DNA of 52,432 nucleotides from Scatosoma sp045127595 (GCA_045127595.1 JBGVQS010000023.1:1-52432); one strand, 5' to 3'. Shown: positions 8,189-16,748, numbered from the stretch's first letter. Translations and numbers: made by a program. The notes: generated from the sequence alone by a model not told the origin.

Positions 8189-8222
8189 GCCCGACGGGGA
8201 ATTCCCGTCGGGCGTATTTTTT
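8189..8222 (+). terminator. Terminator after the XRE gene
   Basis: A perfect 10-bp stem, GCCCGACGGG (8189-8198) with CCCGTCGGGC (8204-8213), then GTATTTTTTTT. Confidence 0.9.
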
Positions 8223-8262
8223 TTGTATTCAACTCGTACATGGGTACGCGATAGATGCTTAT

Positions 8263-9135
8263 TTATTCATTTGGAAGAACGTCGTCATCGTCGTTTTGTT
8301 CCGCTTTTTCCGCTTGGATATTTTTCTTAAAGCGCACTTGATCCACAGGGAAATCCTTATAAATCCAACCGCCTTGCATATCGTCCATTTTTACTTTTAC
8401 CTGCATTTTCAGCATATTCACGGAAGCAACGATGGCGCGTCCGTCGGGCGTTCCTACTTCCGAACCGACTTTCGGCATTTTTTTGATCGCGTCCGCGTAA
8501 TAATCGTTTTCATAGCTCAAACAGCACATCAATCTTCCGCAAAGACCGCTGATTTTTCCAGGGTTCAAGGATAAACCTTGCGTTTTTGCCATTTTCACGC
8601 TTACTTTTTTAAATTCAGGCATATTCCCCGCACAGCAGCAAATTCTGCCGCAAGGCGCGATTCCGCCGAGATATTTCGTTTCGTCGCGCGTACCTACCTG
8701 ACGAAGCTCGATACGGGTGTGGAAGGTAGCCGCCAAATCTTTGACGAGCTCCCTAAAATCTACTCGGTTTGCCGACGTGAAATAGAACAAAATTTTCGTG
8801 CCGTCAAACGCATATTCGCAATCCACAAGCTTCATTTCCAAGCCGTGCTTGATAATCTTTTCTTTGCAAAGCTGCATGGCTTGCGGTCTCTTTTCCTGAC
8901 AAGCTTCGTAAAATTCCCTGTCCTTTTCCGTTGCAATACGAATAATCGGTTTTAAAGGGGGAACAATTTCATCATCAGGAACAAATCGTTCGGGATAGGC
9001 TACCCAAGCGTATTCTAATCCGCGAGAGGTTTCTACCACCACGGGCATATTCCGTTCGTAAACGTCTCCGTTTTTCGGCGCGAAATAATACAGCTTTCCG
9101 CCGTTTTTAAATTTTATTACTACTACTTTTACCAT
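8263..9135 (-). CDS. ricT: PSP1-domain protein RicT (YaaT family)
   Basis: Member of the PSP1 family; in Bacillus RicT joins RicA and RicF in an iron-sulfur complex that steers RNase Y and phosphorelay activity. The 290 residues carry the diagnostic cysteines APCGRICCC and GLCGRLMCC near residues 160-210, which fit [4Fe-4S] ligation, and end in an acidic tail. AAGGA precedes the start. It is the last gene of rsmG-holB-ricT; the holB-yaaT pairing is conserved in Bacillota. A small hairpin (ACGGG-ATT-CCCGT, near 9153) lies between holB and ricT. RicA and RicF are not in the window. Confidence 0.92.
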   Translation of the reverse strand: MVKVVVIKFKNGGKLYYFAPKNGDVYERNMPVVVETSRGLEYAWVAYPERFVPDDEIVPPLKPIIRIATEKDREFYEACQEKRPQAMQLCKEKIIKHGLEMKLVDCEYAFDGTKILFYFTSANRVDFRELVKDLAATFHTRIELRQVGTRDETKYLGGIAPCGRICCCAGNMPEFKKVSVKMAKTQGLSLNPGKISGLCGRLMCCLSYENDYYADAIKKMPKVGSEVGTPDGRAIVASVNMLKMQVKVKMDDMQGGWIYKDFPVDQVRFKKNIQAEKAEQNDDDDVLPNE

Positions 9136-9177
9136 AATTTTTCCTTATATTAAAACGGGAATCCCGTCTTTTATCCT

Positions 9178-10140
9178 TTATTTATTATTCTCTCTGATTT
9201 TGATAATACAAAGCTCGATACACTGCGGAAATACCGCGTTGAATCTGACCTGTTTTTCCGCTTCGGTAATCGCTGTTTGCGCATATAATAAGCCGTTTAC
9301 GGTATATTTTTCCGCAATGGAAACAAGCCGTTCTTTTTCTCCCTTTAAAAGCAACTGTCTTTCCGCTTTTTTGCTTTGCGTTTTTAAAATAAGCATATCC
9401 CTAAAAATCAAACGCAGGATATTCAATAACTCTTTCTTATACTTCGTTTCACCGATTTGCTTTACCGTCAAGGGAATTTGCGTACGCGGCTCTCCTGCCA
9501 AAGCAAACGCCGCTTCCGTCAGTGTTTTATAATATCCGCCTTCCAAAGCGTTTTGCGCTTCCCCGACGATTCCGTTAGAGGTTGCCGCGCATACCGAAAG
9601 GGTATTTTCGTCGTGGGATTCACCGTATTTTCTATGCAAGTACTCGTTGATTTCATCTACTGAAAAAGGCTGAATTTCCAAACGCTTTACGCGGGATAAA
9701 ACGGTTGTTAAAATGGGGTATACGTTCGTCGCGCAAAGCAAAAAGACAACCCCTTGGGGCGGTTCTTCTAACAGCTTTAAAAGCTTGTTTTGCGTTTGCA
9801 CGTTCGCTTCGGAAAAATCCCCGACGACGAACACCTTCGTATCTCCCTCTACGGGGCTTAACGTACATTCTTCTTGGATTTTTTCCGCGTCTTCTACCGT
9901 GAGTTTTTTTTCGTCCTGCGGAAAGAACAGGCAATCGGAAAAAATTTCCCTTTCAATCAAATCTTCCGCGCGGGGATTTTCCCCGTTCGGACTGAAAAAA
10001 AGCTGCGCAAACGTCTTTGCGGCACAGCGTAAATTTCTACCGTCCGCAAACAAAAGCAGGTAGGCATGTCCGCGTTGACTTCCTTCTATTTCCGTTTTCA
10101 ACAGGCGGTAAGCCTGCGTGCTTTGTAATAACGTTTGCAT
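9178..10140 (-). CDS. holB: DNA polymerase III delta' subunit
   Basis: Clamp-loader subunit that helps open and load the beta clamp (DnaN, encoded 2 kb away). The 320 residues show the family pattern: N-terminal GHAYLL, a central AAA+ core with QNKLLKLLEEPP and the TVLSRVKRLE region, and a helical C-terminal collar domain. A usable Walker A motif and the zinc-binding cysteines are missing; loss of ATP binding is normal for delta'. AAGGAAAATTT precedes the start. It begins 25 bases after rsmG. Confidence 0.92.
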   Translation of the reverse strand: MQTLLQSTQAYRLLKTEIEGSQRGHAYLLLFADGRNLRCAAKTFAQLFFSPNGENPRAEDLIEREIFSDCLFFPQDEKKLTVEDAEKIQEECTLSPVEGDTKVFVVGDFSEANVQTQNKLLKLLEEPPQGVVFLLCATNVYPILTTVLSRVKRLEIQPFSVDEINEYLHRKYGESHDENTLSVCAATSNGIVGEAQNALEGGYYKTLTEAAFALAGEPRTQIPLTVKQIGETKYKKELLNILRLIFRDMLILKTQSKKAERQLLLKGEKERLVSIAEKYTVNGLLYAQTAITEAEKQVRFNAVFPQCIELCIIKIRENNK

Positions 10141-10165
10141 AAATTTTCCTTATAATTTTAACTGC

Positions 10166-10861
10166 TTAAAGAGGATTTTTACGTTCCTTTCCCTGCCCCC
10201 TTGGATAGCGGGGGGGCGTCGGCTTGATTTTCGCAACGACGGCAAGCACCCGTTCCCCCATATTTTCAGGAAGAGAATAGGGCGTTACCCGTTCGATTTT
10301 TCCGCCGAGCGTCTTAATCGCGTTTTGCGCTTCTTCAATCTCGCTCGTGTCGCCGCTTTTGTAAGCGATAAACTTACCGCCCACTTTCACAAAAGGCATA
10401 CAATATTCGCAAAGAGTGTTCATTCTCGCTACGGCGCGCGCAGTTACACAATCGTATTTTTCGCGGAAATTTTTATTCTTTGCCGCGTCTTCCGCACGCA
10501 TGTTATAAATATGCACGTTTTTTAACTGGAAATTATCCACAACCGCGCGGAGAAATTCACACTTCTTTCCAACGCTTTCAAATAAATCAAACGCCAAATC
10601 GTCGCGCAAAAGCTTGAGTACCATCGAGGGAAACCCTGCTCCCGAGCCGATTTCCGCCACTTTTGCATTCATTTCAAACAGCGCAACCCCTGCCGCACTG
10701 TCGAAAAAGTGCTTGTAATACATTTCCTTTTCTTCTAAAATTGCCGTCAGGTTGTATTTTTGATTGTATTCAAGCAGCATTTGGCGGAATTTTTCAAGCT
10801 TTTCCGCATTCTTTACTAATAATTCCGTTGTCTGCGCCGTTTGCGCCTCCGTCTTTTCCAT
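10166..10861 (-). CDS. rsmG: 16S rRNA (guanine(527)-N7)-methyltransferase RsmG
   Basis: SAM-dependent enzyme that methylates G527 (E. coli numbering) of 16S rRNA. The 231 residues contain the SAM site VAEIGSGAGFPS and the conserved ending PTPPRYPRGQGKERKNPL. I chose the ATG at 10861; the longer frame upstream would read through the promoter. No Shine-Dalgarno sequence is visible, and the -10 hexamer ends nine bases before the ATG, so the message is probably leaderless or nearly so. First gene of the rsmG-holB-ricT operon, transcribed away from the candidate origin. Confidence 0.94.
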   Translation of the reverse strand: MEKTEAQTAQTTELLVKNAEKLEKFRQMLLEYNQKYNLTAILEEKEMYYKHFFDSAAGVALFEMNAKVAEIGSGAGFPSMVLKLLRDDLAFDLFESVGKKCEFLRAVVDNFQLKNVHIYNMRAEDAAKNKNFREKYDCVTARAVARMNTLCEYCMPFVKVGGKFIAYKSGDTSEIEEAQNAIKTLGGKIERVTPYSLPENMGERVLAVVAKIKPTPPRYPRGQGKERKNPL

Positions 10862-10870
10862 AGCTTTTTT

Positions 10871-10899
10871 ATTATAGCATACTTTAAAAAAAATATCAA
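10871..10899 (-). promoter_or_regulatory. Promoter of rsmG-holB-ricT
   Basis: TTGATA (10894-10899), 17 bases, TATAAT (10871-10876) on the minus strand, leaving almost no 5' leader before rsmG. Confidence 0.8.
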
Positions 10900-11002
10900 T
10901 CCTTTTAAAGTAATTTTTCCGTTTCGTTTCCTGCCTTTTTCGCGCCTTTTTCTTTCCTATTTTAAAAAAGCAATCCACCGCTTTCAACAGCATTGTTTAA
11001 AA

Positions 11003-11280
11003 AGTTATCCGCATTGTGGATAAATCCTGTGGAATTCCTTATAAGAATGTATTTTTATACAGTAATTGTAAATATTTATTCATTTTAATTTTTTGATAGT
11101 TTCCTTGTTTATCCACTTATGCACAAATTCTCCACAGGACAATCCACCAAAAAAACGCCGCTTGTCCACCGAAGTGAAAAGTGTAAAAAAGCCTTTATAT
11201 TCCTGTTTTTTTTCTTGTCGAAAAAAGTCGAATTCCACATTTCCACAGCACTCTATTATTACTACTATTATTACTTTAAA
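11003..11280. other. oriC: Candidate replication origin: DnaA boxes plus DnaA-trio run
   Basis: The intergenic stretch between rsmG (leftward) and the SLOG gene (rightward) holds an inverted pair of DnaA boxes (TTATCCGCA 11005-11013; TGTGGATAA 11015-11023), TTATCCACT (11109-11117), TTATGCACA (11117-11125), TTCTCCACA (11128-11136), a weaker box at 11162-11170 and two near 11231-11247. Five bases after the last box, the minus strand read 3' to 5' over 11253-11276 gives eight triplets GAT AAT AAT GAT GAT AAT AAT GAA, matching the DnaA-trio motif at which DnaA opens the duplex. Gene orientation flips here, as expected at an origin. dnaA itself is not adjacent. Confidence 0.8.
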
Positions 11281-11371
11281 TATAACTAATCATCAGGTAA
11301 AAGACGTCGGCTGCCAAACGTCCGCAGGAAAAATTCTAAAAAGAATTTTGCGAAAAAGCGGCACTACTCCG

Positions 11372-11399
11372 TTGACAAAATTTTCCTTTATGGTATACT
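11372..11399 (+). promoter_or_regulatory. Promoter of the SLOG-family gene
   Basis: TTGACA, 16 bases, TATACT; start codon 30 bases downstream. Confidence 0.8.
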
Positions 11400-11428
11400 A
11401 TAAAGGACGTAAAAAAGGAGGGAGTTTT

Positions 11429-11920
11429 ATGGAACAGCTTGGCTTTTTTCAAGGACAAGAAACGGAGCGGGTTTGCGTTTTTACCGGGCATCGGGAACTT
11501 GAAAAGGATTTTTCCAAAAAAGTCCTTCAAAAAGCGGTGGACAGCTTGATTGAAAAGGGTGTTACCGAATTTTTTTGCGGCATGGCGCTCGGCTTTGATT
11601 TATGCGCGGCAGAAGCCGTGTTAAAACGGAAGAAAAAAAATAAAGAATTACGTTTAATTTTGTGTATCCCCTGCCGTAATCAGGAACAGTATTATCCTGA
11701 AAAGGAAAAGACGAGATATGCGAAAATTCTTTATGCGGCAGACGAAAAAATTTTCCTTTCGGAAGAATACTATAAAGGCTGTATGCTGGCGCGGGATAGG
11801 TATATGGCGGACCGCGCGGACGTGATGATCGCTTACTGTAAAAAGGAAACGGGGGGTACGGCGTATACCGTTCGGTATTTTCAAAAGAAAAAACCGCAAT
11901 GCAGAATCCTTTTTATATAA
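11429..11920 (+). CDS. SLOG-family (YpsA/YoqJ, DUF1273-like) protein
   Basis: A 163-residue protein with the Rossmann-like SLOG fold, which binds nucleotides or related small ligands; cellular role unknown. Motifs: VCVFTGHRELE at the N-terminus, CGMALGFDLCAAEAV in the middle, and near the C-terminus LARDRYMADRADVMIAYC followed by GGTAYTVRY. The start is set by AAAGGAGGGAG eight bases before the ATG, despite an open frame extending far upstream through the origin region. It lies between the candidate origin and dnaN, a position usually held by dnaA or small clamp-linked genes. Confidence 0.88.
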   Translation: MEQLGFFQGQETERVCVFTGHRELEKDFSKKVLQKAVDSLIEKGVTEFFCGMALGFDLCAAEAVLKRKKKNKELRLILCIPCRNQEQYYPEKEKTRYAKILYAADEKIFLSEEYYKGCMLARDRYMADRADVMIAYCKKETGGTAYTVRYFQKKKPQCRILFI

Positions 11921-11947
11921 TATTATATAAAAGCGCGTCAAAAACAC

Positions 11948-11976
11948 TTGCCAAAAACAAACGCTTATGGTAAAAT
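11948..11976 (+). promoter_or_regulatory. Promoter of dnaN
   Basis: TTGCCA, 17 bases, TAAAAT, with the transcript start about 45 bases before the dnaN ATG. Confidence 0.7.
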
Positions 11977-12029
11977 AATAAGGTAAAAAACGTGGGGATT
12001 TCCCCTTTTATGCAGGAGATAAAAAAGTT

Positions 12030-13130
12030 ATGAAATTCGTATGCGACGGAACGGTATTATCGGACGCGGCGGCAACCGTATCAAAGGCTTGCGCCGTAAA
12101 GACCATTACGCCTATTTTGGAATGTATCCGCTTACAAGCGGCTAACGACGGACTTACGCTGACGGCGTACGACGGCGAAATTTCCATTGAAAAGAAAATC
12201 AAAGCGGAAGTTTTAGAAGAGGGCGAGCTTTGCGTCAACGGCAAGACGTTTGCCGACTTTGTGGGAAAAATTTCTCCGTTTGAAGTGGTGATCGCTTCTG
12301 ATGAGAAAGGTATTATCATTCGTTATGCGGACAGTGAATCGTATATGCAGTCCCTTTCTTCGGAAGATTTTCCCAAGCTTGGCGTAGTGCTCGGCGGGGA
12401 AGAATATTTCGAAACGACGGAAGACAATTTTAAAAATTTAATCAACAAAGTGGTATTTTGCTGTGCAACGGACGAAAGTAGACCGATTTTGAAAGGGTGC
12501 TTGCTCGAAGCGAAAAACGGAAAACTTTCCGCGTCGGCGCTCGACGGGTTCAGAATGGCTTGCGCGTACACGGAAATTGCGGAAAACAGCGCGGATATGA
12601 AGATTGTTTGCCCTGCAAGAACGTTGAATGAAATTTCCCGTATGCTTGGCGGAGAGGACAGCTTGAAAATTTACGCAAGCAAAAATCTTTTGTCGGTTGA
12701 GGTGCAGGATACCATCATTACTTCGAGATTGTACGCAGGCGAATTCGTGAGAAAGGAAAACATTTTCCCCATAGATTTCACGACGAAGGTTACCGTGAAG
12801 CGCGCGGAGCTTATGGACAGCGTAGAACGTGCTTCCGTCCTTATCCGCGGAGATAAAAACAATTTAATTGTGTTGGACGTGAAGAACGGGAAAATCGTCA
12901 TCAATGCGAATTCGGAAATGGGGAAAGTAGAAGAAACCGTTTCCGCTGAACTCAACGGAAAGGAACTCCGTATTGCGATGAACGGGAAGTATTTTGCGGA
13001 CGCGCTGAAAGCGCTTGAAGAAGAAACGGTTGCCCTTTCCTTTAACACGGCAATCTCCCCTTTCACACTTGAAAACGTGGAAAACAAGCGTTATCAATAT
13101 TTGATTTTGCCCGTACGCACGAACGCGTAA
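12030..13130 (+). CDS. dnaN: DNA polymerase III beta sliding clamp
   Basis: Ring-shaped processivity clamp that tethers the replicative polymerase to DNA. The 366 residues cover the three repeated clamp domains, beginning MKFVCDGTVLSDAAATVSKA and ending YQYLILPVRTNA, the usual C-terminal P-V-R ending. GGAGA precedes the ATG. It has its own promoter rather than being cotranscribed from dnaA, which is absent here; the S4-domain gene and recF that often follow are also absent, and rpmH comes next. Confidence 0.97.
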   Translation: MKFVCDGTVLSDAAATVSKACAVKTITPILECIRLQAANDGLTLTAYDGEISIEKKIKAEVLEEGELCVNGKTFADFVGKISPFEVVIASDEKGIIIRYADSESYMQSLSSEDFPKLGVVLGGEEYFETTEDNFKNLINKVVFCCATDESRPILKGCLLEAKNGKLSASALDGFRMACAYTEIAENSADMKIVCPARTLNEISRMLGGEDSLKIYASKNLLSVEVQDTIITSRLYAGEFVRKENIFPIDFTTKVTVKRAELMDSVERASVLIRGDKNNLIVLDVKNGKIVINANSEMGKVEETVSAELNGKELRIAMNGKYFADALKALEEETVALSFNTAISPFTLENVENKRYQYLILPVRTNA

Positions 13131-13193
13131 TCAAAATAATTAAAAAAAAGCGCAAAAAGAAAAGAATCAAGCGGAAAAAGCCTTAAAAATCGC

Positions 13194-13222
13194 TTGACGG
13201 AGTTACTAATTTAGGATATAAT
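13194..13222 (+). promoter_or_regulatory. Strong promoter of rpmH
   Basis: TTGACG, 17 bases, TATAAT, about 70 bases before rpmH, as expected for a highly expressed ribosomal protein. Confidence 0.85.
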
Positions 13223-13299
13223 ATTGAAAGTTATCGTGGGGAGAACTGCGGTAACACCAAAAAATAAAAAAGAAAAACCAAGTAGGAGAAAATTTTATT

Positions 13300-13434
13300 A
13301 TGAAGAGAACCTATCAACCCAAGAAAAGACAAAAGAGCAAAGTACACGGTTTCCGTAAGAGAATGGCAACGACCGCAGGAAGAAGAGTACTTAAAAGAAG
13401 AAGAGATAAGGGCAGAAAGAGACTTACCCACTAA
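13300..13434 (+). CDS. rpmH: 50S ribosomal protein L34
   Basis: The 44-residue, extremely basic large-subunit protein, starting MKRTYQPKKRQKSKVHGFRK and ending in GRKRLTH, exactly the family length. TAGGAG precedes the ATG. It is first in the conserved rpmH-rnpA-yidD-yidC-jag set; here the set lies downstream of dnaN in the same direction, whereas in Bacillus it diverges from dnaA. Confidence 0.97.
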   Translation: MKRTYQPKKRQKSKVHGFRKRMATTAGRRVLKRRRDKGRKRLTH

Positions 13435-13548
13435 TCCTTAAAAACCGAAGATAAAAACAACGAATTCCTTCCCTTTTTTAAAGGTAAGGGATTTGCCATT
13501 TTTAGAAGAAAGGATTTATTTGGATAAAAAGGGCTAATTCCTATAAAA

Positions 13549-13866
13549 ATGAAATATTTCAGATTAAAAAAACAAGCGGATTTTCAAAGGCTGTTTTTAA
13601 AGGGAAAACGGGCGTTTTCTTCTGATATTACGGTAATTTACCGCCCCTTGGACAAGTTGACAATGGGGATTTCCGTAGGAAAAAAACACGGAAAAAGCGT
13701 GCAGAGAAACCGTATCAAAAGATTGATCAGAGAAGCGTTTCGTGCTTGCGCGGGCGAGCTGAAAGGCTCTTACGCGTTCGTCATCATTCCGAAAGTGAGA
13801 GAAGATTACAGCGTTGAAAAATTCCGTAGGCAGCTTTCATGGATAATCAAAAAAGAGAATCTGTGA
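13549..13866 (+). CDS. rnpA: Ribonuclease P protein component
   Basis: Basic protein subunit that assists the RNase P ribozyme in 5' maturation of tRNAs. The 105 residues contain the RNA-binding signature VGKKHGKSVQRNRIKRLIRE. No clear Shine-Dalgarno sequence precedes the ATG. Just upstream an AAAGGA is followed by a TTG-started frame of five codons ending at TAA 15 bases before rnpA, so translation may be coupled to that mini-frame; this is only suggestive. The 3' end overlaps yidD by 28 bases. Confidence 0.95.
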   Translation: MKYFRLKKQADFQRLFLKGKRAFSSDITVIYRPLDKLTMGISVGKKHGKSVQRNRIKRLIREAFRACAGELKGSYAFVIIPKVREDYSVEKFRRQLSWIIKKENL

Positions 13867-14165
13867 GTATACCTTTTTTATTCCTGCTCACAGTAAACGG
13901 AAAGTACCTGCGAAAGACGGTATTTAAGCCCTATTTAAAAATGCTGTGTATGCGCATGATCCGTTTTTATCAAAAACATCTTTCTAAGCATACGTGTTTA
14001 TACCGTCCGACCTGTTCGCAGTATACGATGGAGAGTATCAATAACCAAGGGGTTATTTTGGGTATTTTGCTGGGAACGTGGCGGATTTTTCGGTGTAATC
14101 CTTTTTCAAAGGGTGGGTATGATCCCGCTCCTGAATGGTATTTTAAAAAACGGTGGGTGTTATAA
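13839..14165 (+). CDS. yidD: Membrane protein insertion efficiency factor YidD
   Basis: Small membrane-associated protein that helps YidC-dependent insertion. The core is unmistakable: MIRFYQKHLSKHTCLYRPTC, then SQYTMESINNQGVILGILLG and RIFRCNPFSKGGYDP, with the conserved cysteines. The start is uncertain: the annotated ATG overlaps rnpA by 28 bases and gives 108 residues with an extended N-terminus; ATGs at 13941 or 13950 would give the family-typical shorter protein but have no binding site. Overlap with rnpA suggests translational coupling. Confidence 0.92.
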   Translation: MDNQKRESVSIPFLFLLTVNGKYLRKTVFKPYLKMLCMRMIRFYQKHLSKHTCLYRPTCSQYTMESINNQGVILGILLGTWRIFRCNPFSKGGYDPAPEWYFKKRWVL

Positions 14166-14278
14166 AAATTTTTATAAGTTTGCCTGTCGCGCGTTGGTTT
14201 TATAGATTTTTCAACGCGGGATTTTCTTTAAAATAAAGACCAAAGCTCTTTTTATAAAGAGTATAAGGAAACAATAAA

Positions 14279-15790
14279 ATGCTTAATTTTTTAAACGTAG
14301 CGGACGTGGGGATTCCCGTATTTGGGGATACTTTCCATATTTCGCTTAACTGGATCGGTAATTTTATACGTTGGCTTATCAACGGCGTAGGAATCGTAGG
14401 CGTGGGGATTATTTTATTCTCGCTCGTTTTAAAATTCGTTGTTATGCCCTTCGATATTTATCAAAGAATTACCATGCGTAAGCAAAACAACAAAATCAAA
14501 GCGAGCCAAGAACGCCTTGATAAACTGAAAAAGCAATACGCAAACGACAAGGATATGTATAATCAAAAGATGGCGGAGCTTTACAAGGAAAACGGTATGT
14601 CCGTTTGTTCTTCCTGCTTGCCTATGATTCTTTCCATGATTATCTTTATCGTTGCAATCAACGCTTTCAACGCATACGCGCAGTATTCCAACGTAGAAAA
14701 TTATAATACGATGGTCAATGCGTACAACGCAAAAATCGAGTATTATTGCGCGGATTTAGACAACGGTGCGACGTATACCGAAGTGTTGGGTACGGAAAAT
14801 ATCACCGACGCGAGCGGGAACGTAACCGGTACGCGTAATATCGTTACGATAACGGTAAAGGATTCTGGCGAGAACGATAAGTTCATCTATTATAAAGCGG
14901 TTTTGCCTGCGGATGAATGGACGGAAAAAACGGACGAAGAAAAAGCGGAAATTTTTGCTACGGCAAATAAAAATTATTTCATTGACGTTACCAAGCTGTA
15001 TGCAGACGCTACCTATGGCAGCGTTGTACAAACGAACGTAGAGCAAGCGCTTACGCAGGCGGAAGAAGATAACGGCGAAGAAACGCTGACGGAAGAACTC
15101 AAAACGCAGATTACCGAAAGCACCATTCGCGAATACTTCATCAAAGAAGCGCAGCTTGCCGTAAAAGATACGTACGATACGGTCGTTTTGAAAAAGACGA
15201 AATTCCTTTGGATTAAGAATATTTGGACGGTTGACGCAAGCTATAAACAGCCCGTTTTGACTTATTCCGAATTCAAGAGCGAAGCGAGCCAAGAAAAATT
15301 CCGTGTAGATGGTAAGAAAAAATCCTTCGGTAGTGTACGTGATTACACCAACGTATACGAAAAGGATACCTATAATATCGTAACGGGAGAACTTGGTCAA
15401 CACAAAAAGGAAGCGAACGGGTATTATTTGTTGATCTTGCTTTCGATTGGTACGATCTTATTGCAACAATTCGTATCCATGCGCTCGCAAAAGGAACAGC
15501 AAACCTATTCTTCGGTAGACGGACAGGGTAAATCGCAACAAAAAATGATGCTGATCATTATGACGGCAATGTTTGCGATCTTCTCGTTTATGTATAGCTC
15601 GGCGTTCTCGATCTACATGATCACGAGTAACGTATTCTCGCTTATATCCACCATTATCATCAACAAGATCGTGGATAAGGTAGAAGAAAAGAAAGAAGCG
15701 GCTGCCGCACAGGCGAAATACAATAAGCGTTTCCCCGGTCGTACCTATAAGGGCGAATCGAAAAATAACAATAAAAAGGGTAAAAAGTAA
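14279..15790 (+). CDS. yidC: Membrane protein insertase YidC/Oxa1 with a large extracytoplasmic insert
   Basis: Inserts and folds membrane proteins, alone or with Sec. The first membrane segment is at about residues 37-57, followed by a charged cytoplasmic hairpin (65-105), a second segment at 113-133, and the C-terminal segments from residue 381 onward (GYYLLILLSIGTILLQQF; MIMTAMFAIFSFMYSSAFSI). Between the second and third lies an acidic, soluble-looking region of about 245 residues, far longer than in Bacillus SpoIIIJ; hence 503 residues. The conserved arginine of the first segment appears to be Lys52 (SLVLKFVVMPF). No lipoprotein signal is seen. AAGGAA precedes the ATG. Confidence 0.95.
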   Translation: MLNFLNVADVGIPVFGDTFHISLNWIGNFIRWLINGVGIVGVGIILFSLVLKFVVMPFDIYQRITMRKQNNKIKASQERLDKLKKQYANDKDMYNQKMAELYKENGMSVCSSCLPMILSMIIFIVAINAFNAYAQYSNVENYNTMVNAYNAKIEYYCADLDNGATYTEVLGTENITDASGNVTGTRNIVTITVKDSGENDKFIYYKAVLPADEWTEKTDEEKAEIFATANKNYFIDVTKLYADATYGSVVQTNVEQALTQAEEDNGEETLTEELKTQITESTIREYFIKEAQLAVKDTYDTVVLKKTKFLWIKNIWTVDASYKQPVLTYSEFKSEASQEKFRVDGKKKSFGSVRDYTNVYEKDTYNIVTGELGQHKKEANGYYLLILLSIGTILLQQFVSMRSQKEQQTYSSVDGQGKSQQKMMLIIMTAMFAIFSFMYSSAFSIYMITSNVFSLISTIIINKIVDKVEEKKEAAAAQAKYNKRFPGRTYKGESKNNNKKGKK

Positions 15791-15827
15791 GAGAATGTGA
15801 ACCGCGTAAAAGCGGCAAGGAGTAATT

Positions 15828-16748
15828 ATGACTTATACGGAATTTACAGGAAAGACGGTAGAAGAAGCCGTTGAAAAGGGGCTGAAAGAACTCGGAATTA
15901 CCGCGGAACAAGCGGATATCCGTGTTTTGGAAGAAGGAAAGAAAAAGCTGTTCGGTTCGATCAAAGCGCGCGTGGAAATCGCTGTGAAAGAAGCGGCGCA
16001 AGCGGTCGAAACGGCGAAAGAAAACGTTGCTCCCGCATCCGTGAATACCAGCGGTATGACGGACGGCGAACGCACGGTGGTTTTTCTGGAAGGGTTGTTT
16101 GAATTATTAAATATTACCGCTTGTACGGAACTCGTTGCAGAGGGCGAAAAGGTAGAAATTAACGTTACGGCGTCGAATACGACTTCCGTTATTGGGAAGC
16201 ACGGCGCGATGCTCGACGCGATTCAGACCCTTGCAGGCGCAGTTGCAAACACGGGCAGAGAAGATTATAAGCGCGTTGTTGTCGATTGCGAAAACTATCG
16301 CGAAAACCGCGAAACTACGTTAAACAAGCTTTCGGAAAATCTTGCGCAAAAAGCGATTCGTTTGGGTAAAAAGATTAAGCTTGAACCCATGAACCCGTAT
16401 GAAAGAAGAATTATTCACGCGGCGCTTTCCGAAAGAGAAGGCGTTTCCACGCAAAGCGAAGGGAAAGAACCTAACCGCTATATCGTGATTGTTCCCGATA
16501 ATTTGGAAGATCCCGACGCACCCGCTATCCCTGCAAGAAACGATCGCGACAGAAAAAACAGCGGTCGCGGCAGCAGAGGCAGTTTCAACGGAAACCGCGG
16601 CGGCAGAGGCGGTAAAGGCGGCTTTAATAAAAAGCCTTTCAACCGTGATAGAAAGCCTTCGGGCGGTTCTTCAACAGGCGGAACGACCATGAAAGCTTCC
16701 AACGATTTCTTTGGAATTTTCCTTGGAAACAGCAACAAAGACGAATAA
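15828..16748 (+). CDS. khpB: RNA-binding protein KhpB (Jag) with RGG-like tail
   Basis: Jag-type RNA-binding protein linked to cell elongation and usually encoded after yidC. Domains in order: Jag-N (residues 1-55, MTYTEFTGKTVEEAVEKGLK), a Glu/Ala linker, a KH domain with TTSVIGKHGAMLDAIQTL (about 120-145), and an R3H domain (about 175-220, PMNPYERRIIHAALSE). After residue 235 comes an unusual Arg/Gly/Asn-rich tail (GRGSRGSFNGNRGGRGGKGG) and a short hydrophobic ending. Such an RGG-like tail may add nonspecific RNA binding or phase behaviour; that is inference. Confidence 0.93.
   Translation: MTYTEFTGKTVEEAVEKGLKELGITAEQADIRVLEEGKKKLFGSIKARVEIAVKEAAQAVETAKENVAPASVNTSGMTDGERTVVFLEGLFELLNITACTELVAEGEKVEINVTASNTTSVIGKHGAMLDAIQTLAGAVANTGREDYKRVVVDCENYRENRETTLNKLSENLAQKAIRLGKKIKLEPMNPYERRIIHAALSEREGVSTQSEGKEPNRYIVIVPDNLEDPDAPAIPARNDRDRKNSGRGSRGSFNGNRGGRGGKGGFNKKPFNRDRKPSGGSSTGGTTMKASNDFFGIFLGNSNKDE

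Noticed and set aside
11093..11428. Open reading frame upstream of the SLOG gene that would extend it by 112 residues
   Set aside because: It runs through the DnaA boxes, trio run and a strong promoter; the internal ATG has AAAGGAGGGAG and gives the normal family length.
13513..13535. A separate five-codon gene before rnpA
   Set aside because: A TTG start with AAAGGA is present, but so short a frame cannot be supported as a gene; noted only as possible translational coupling.
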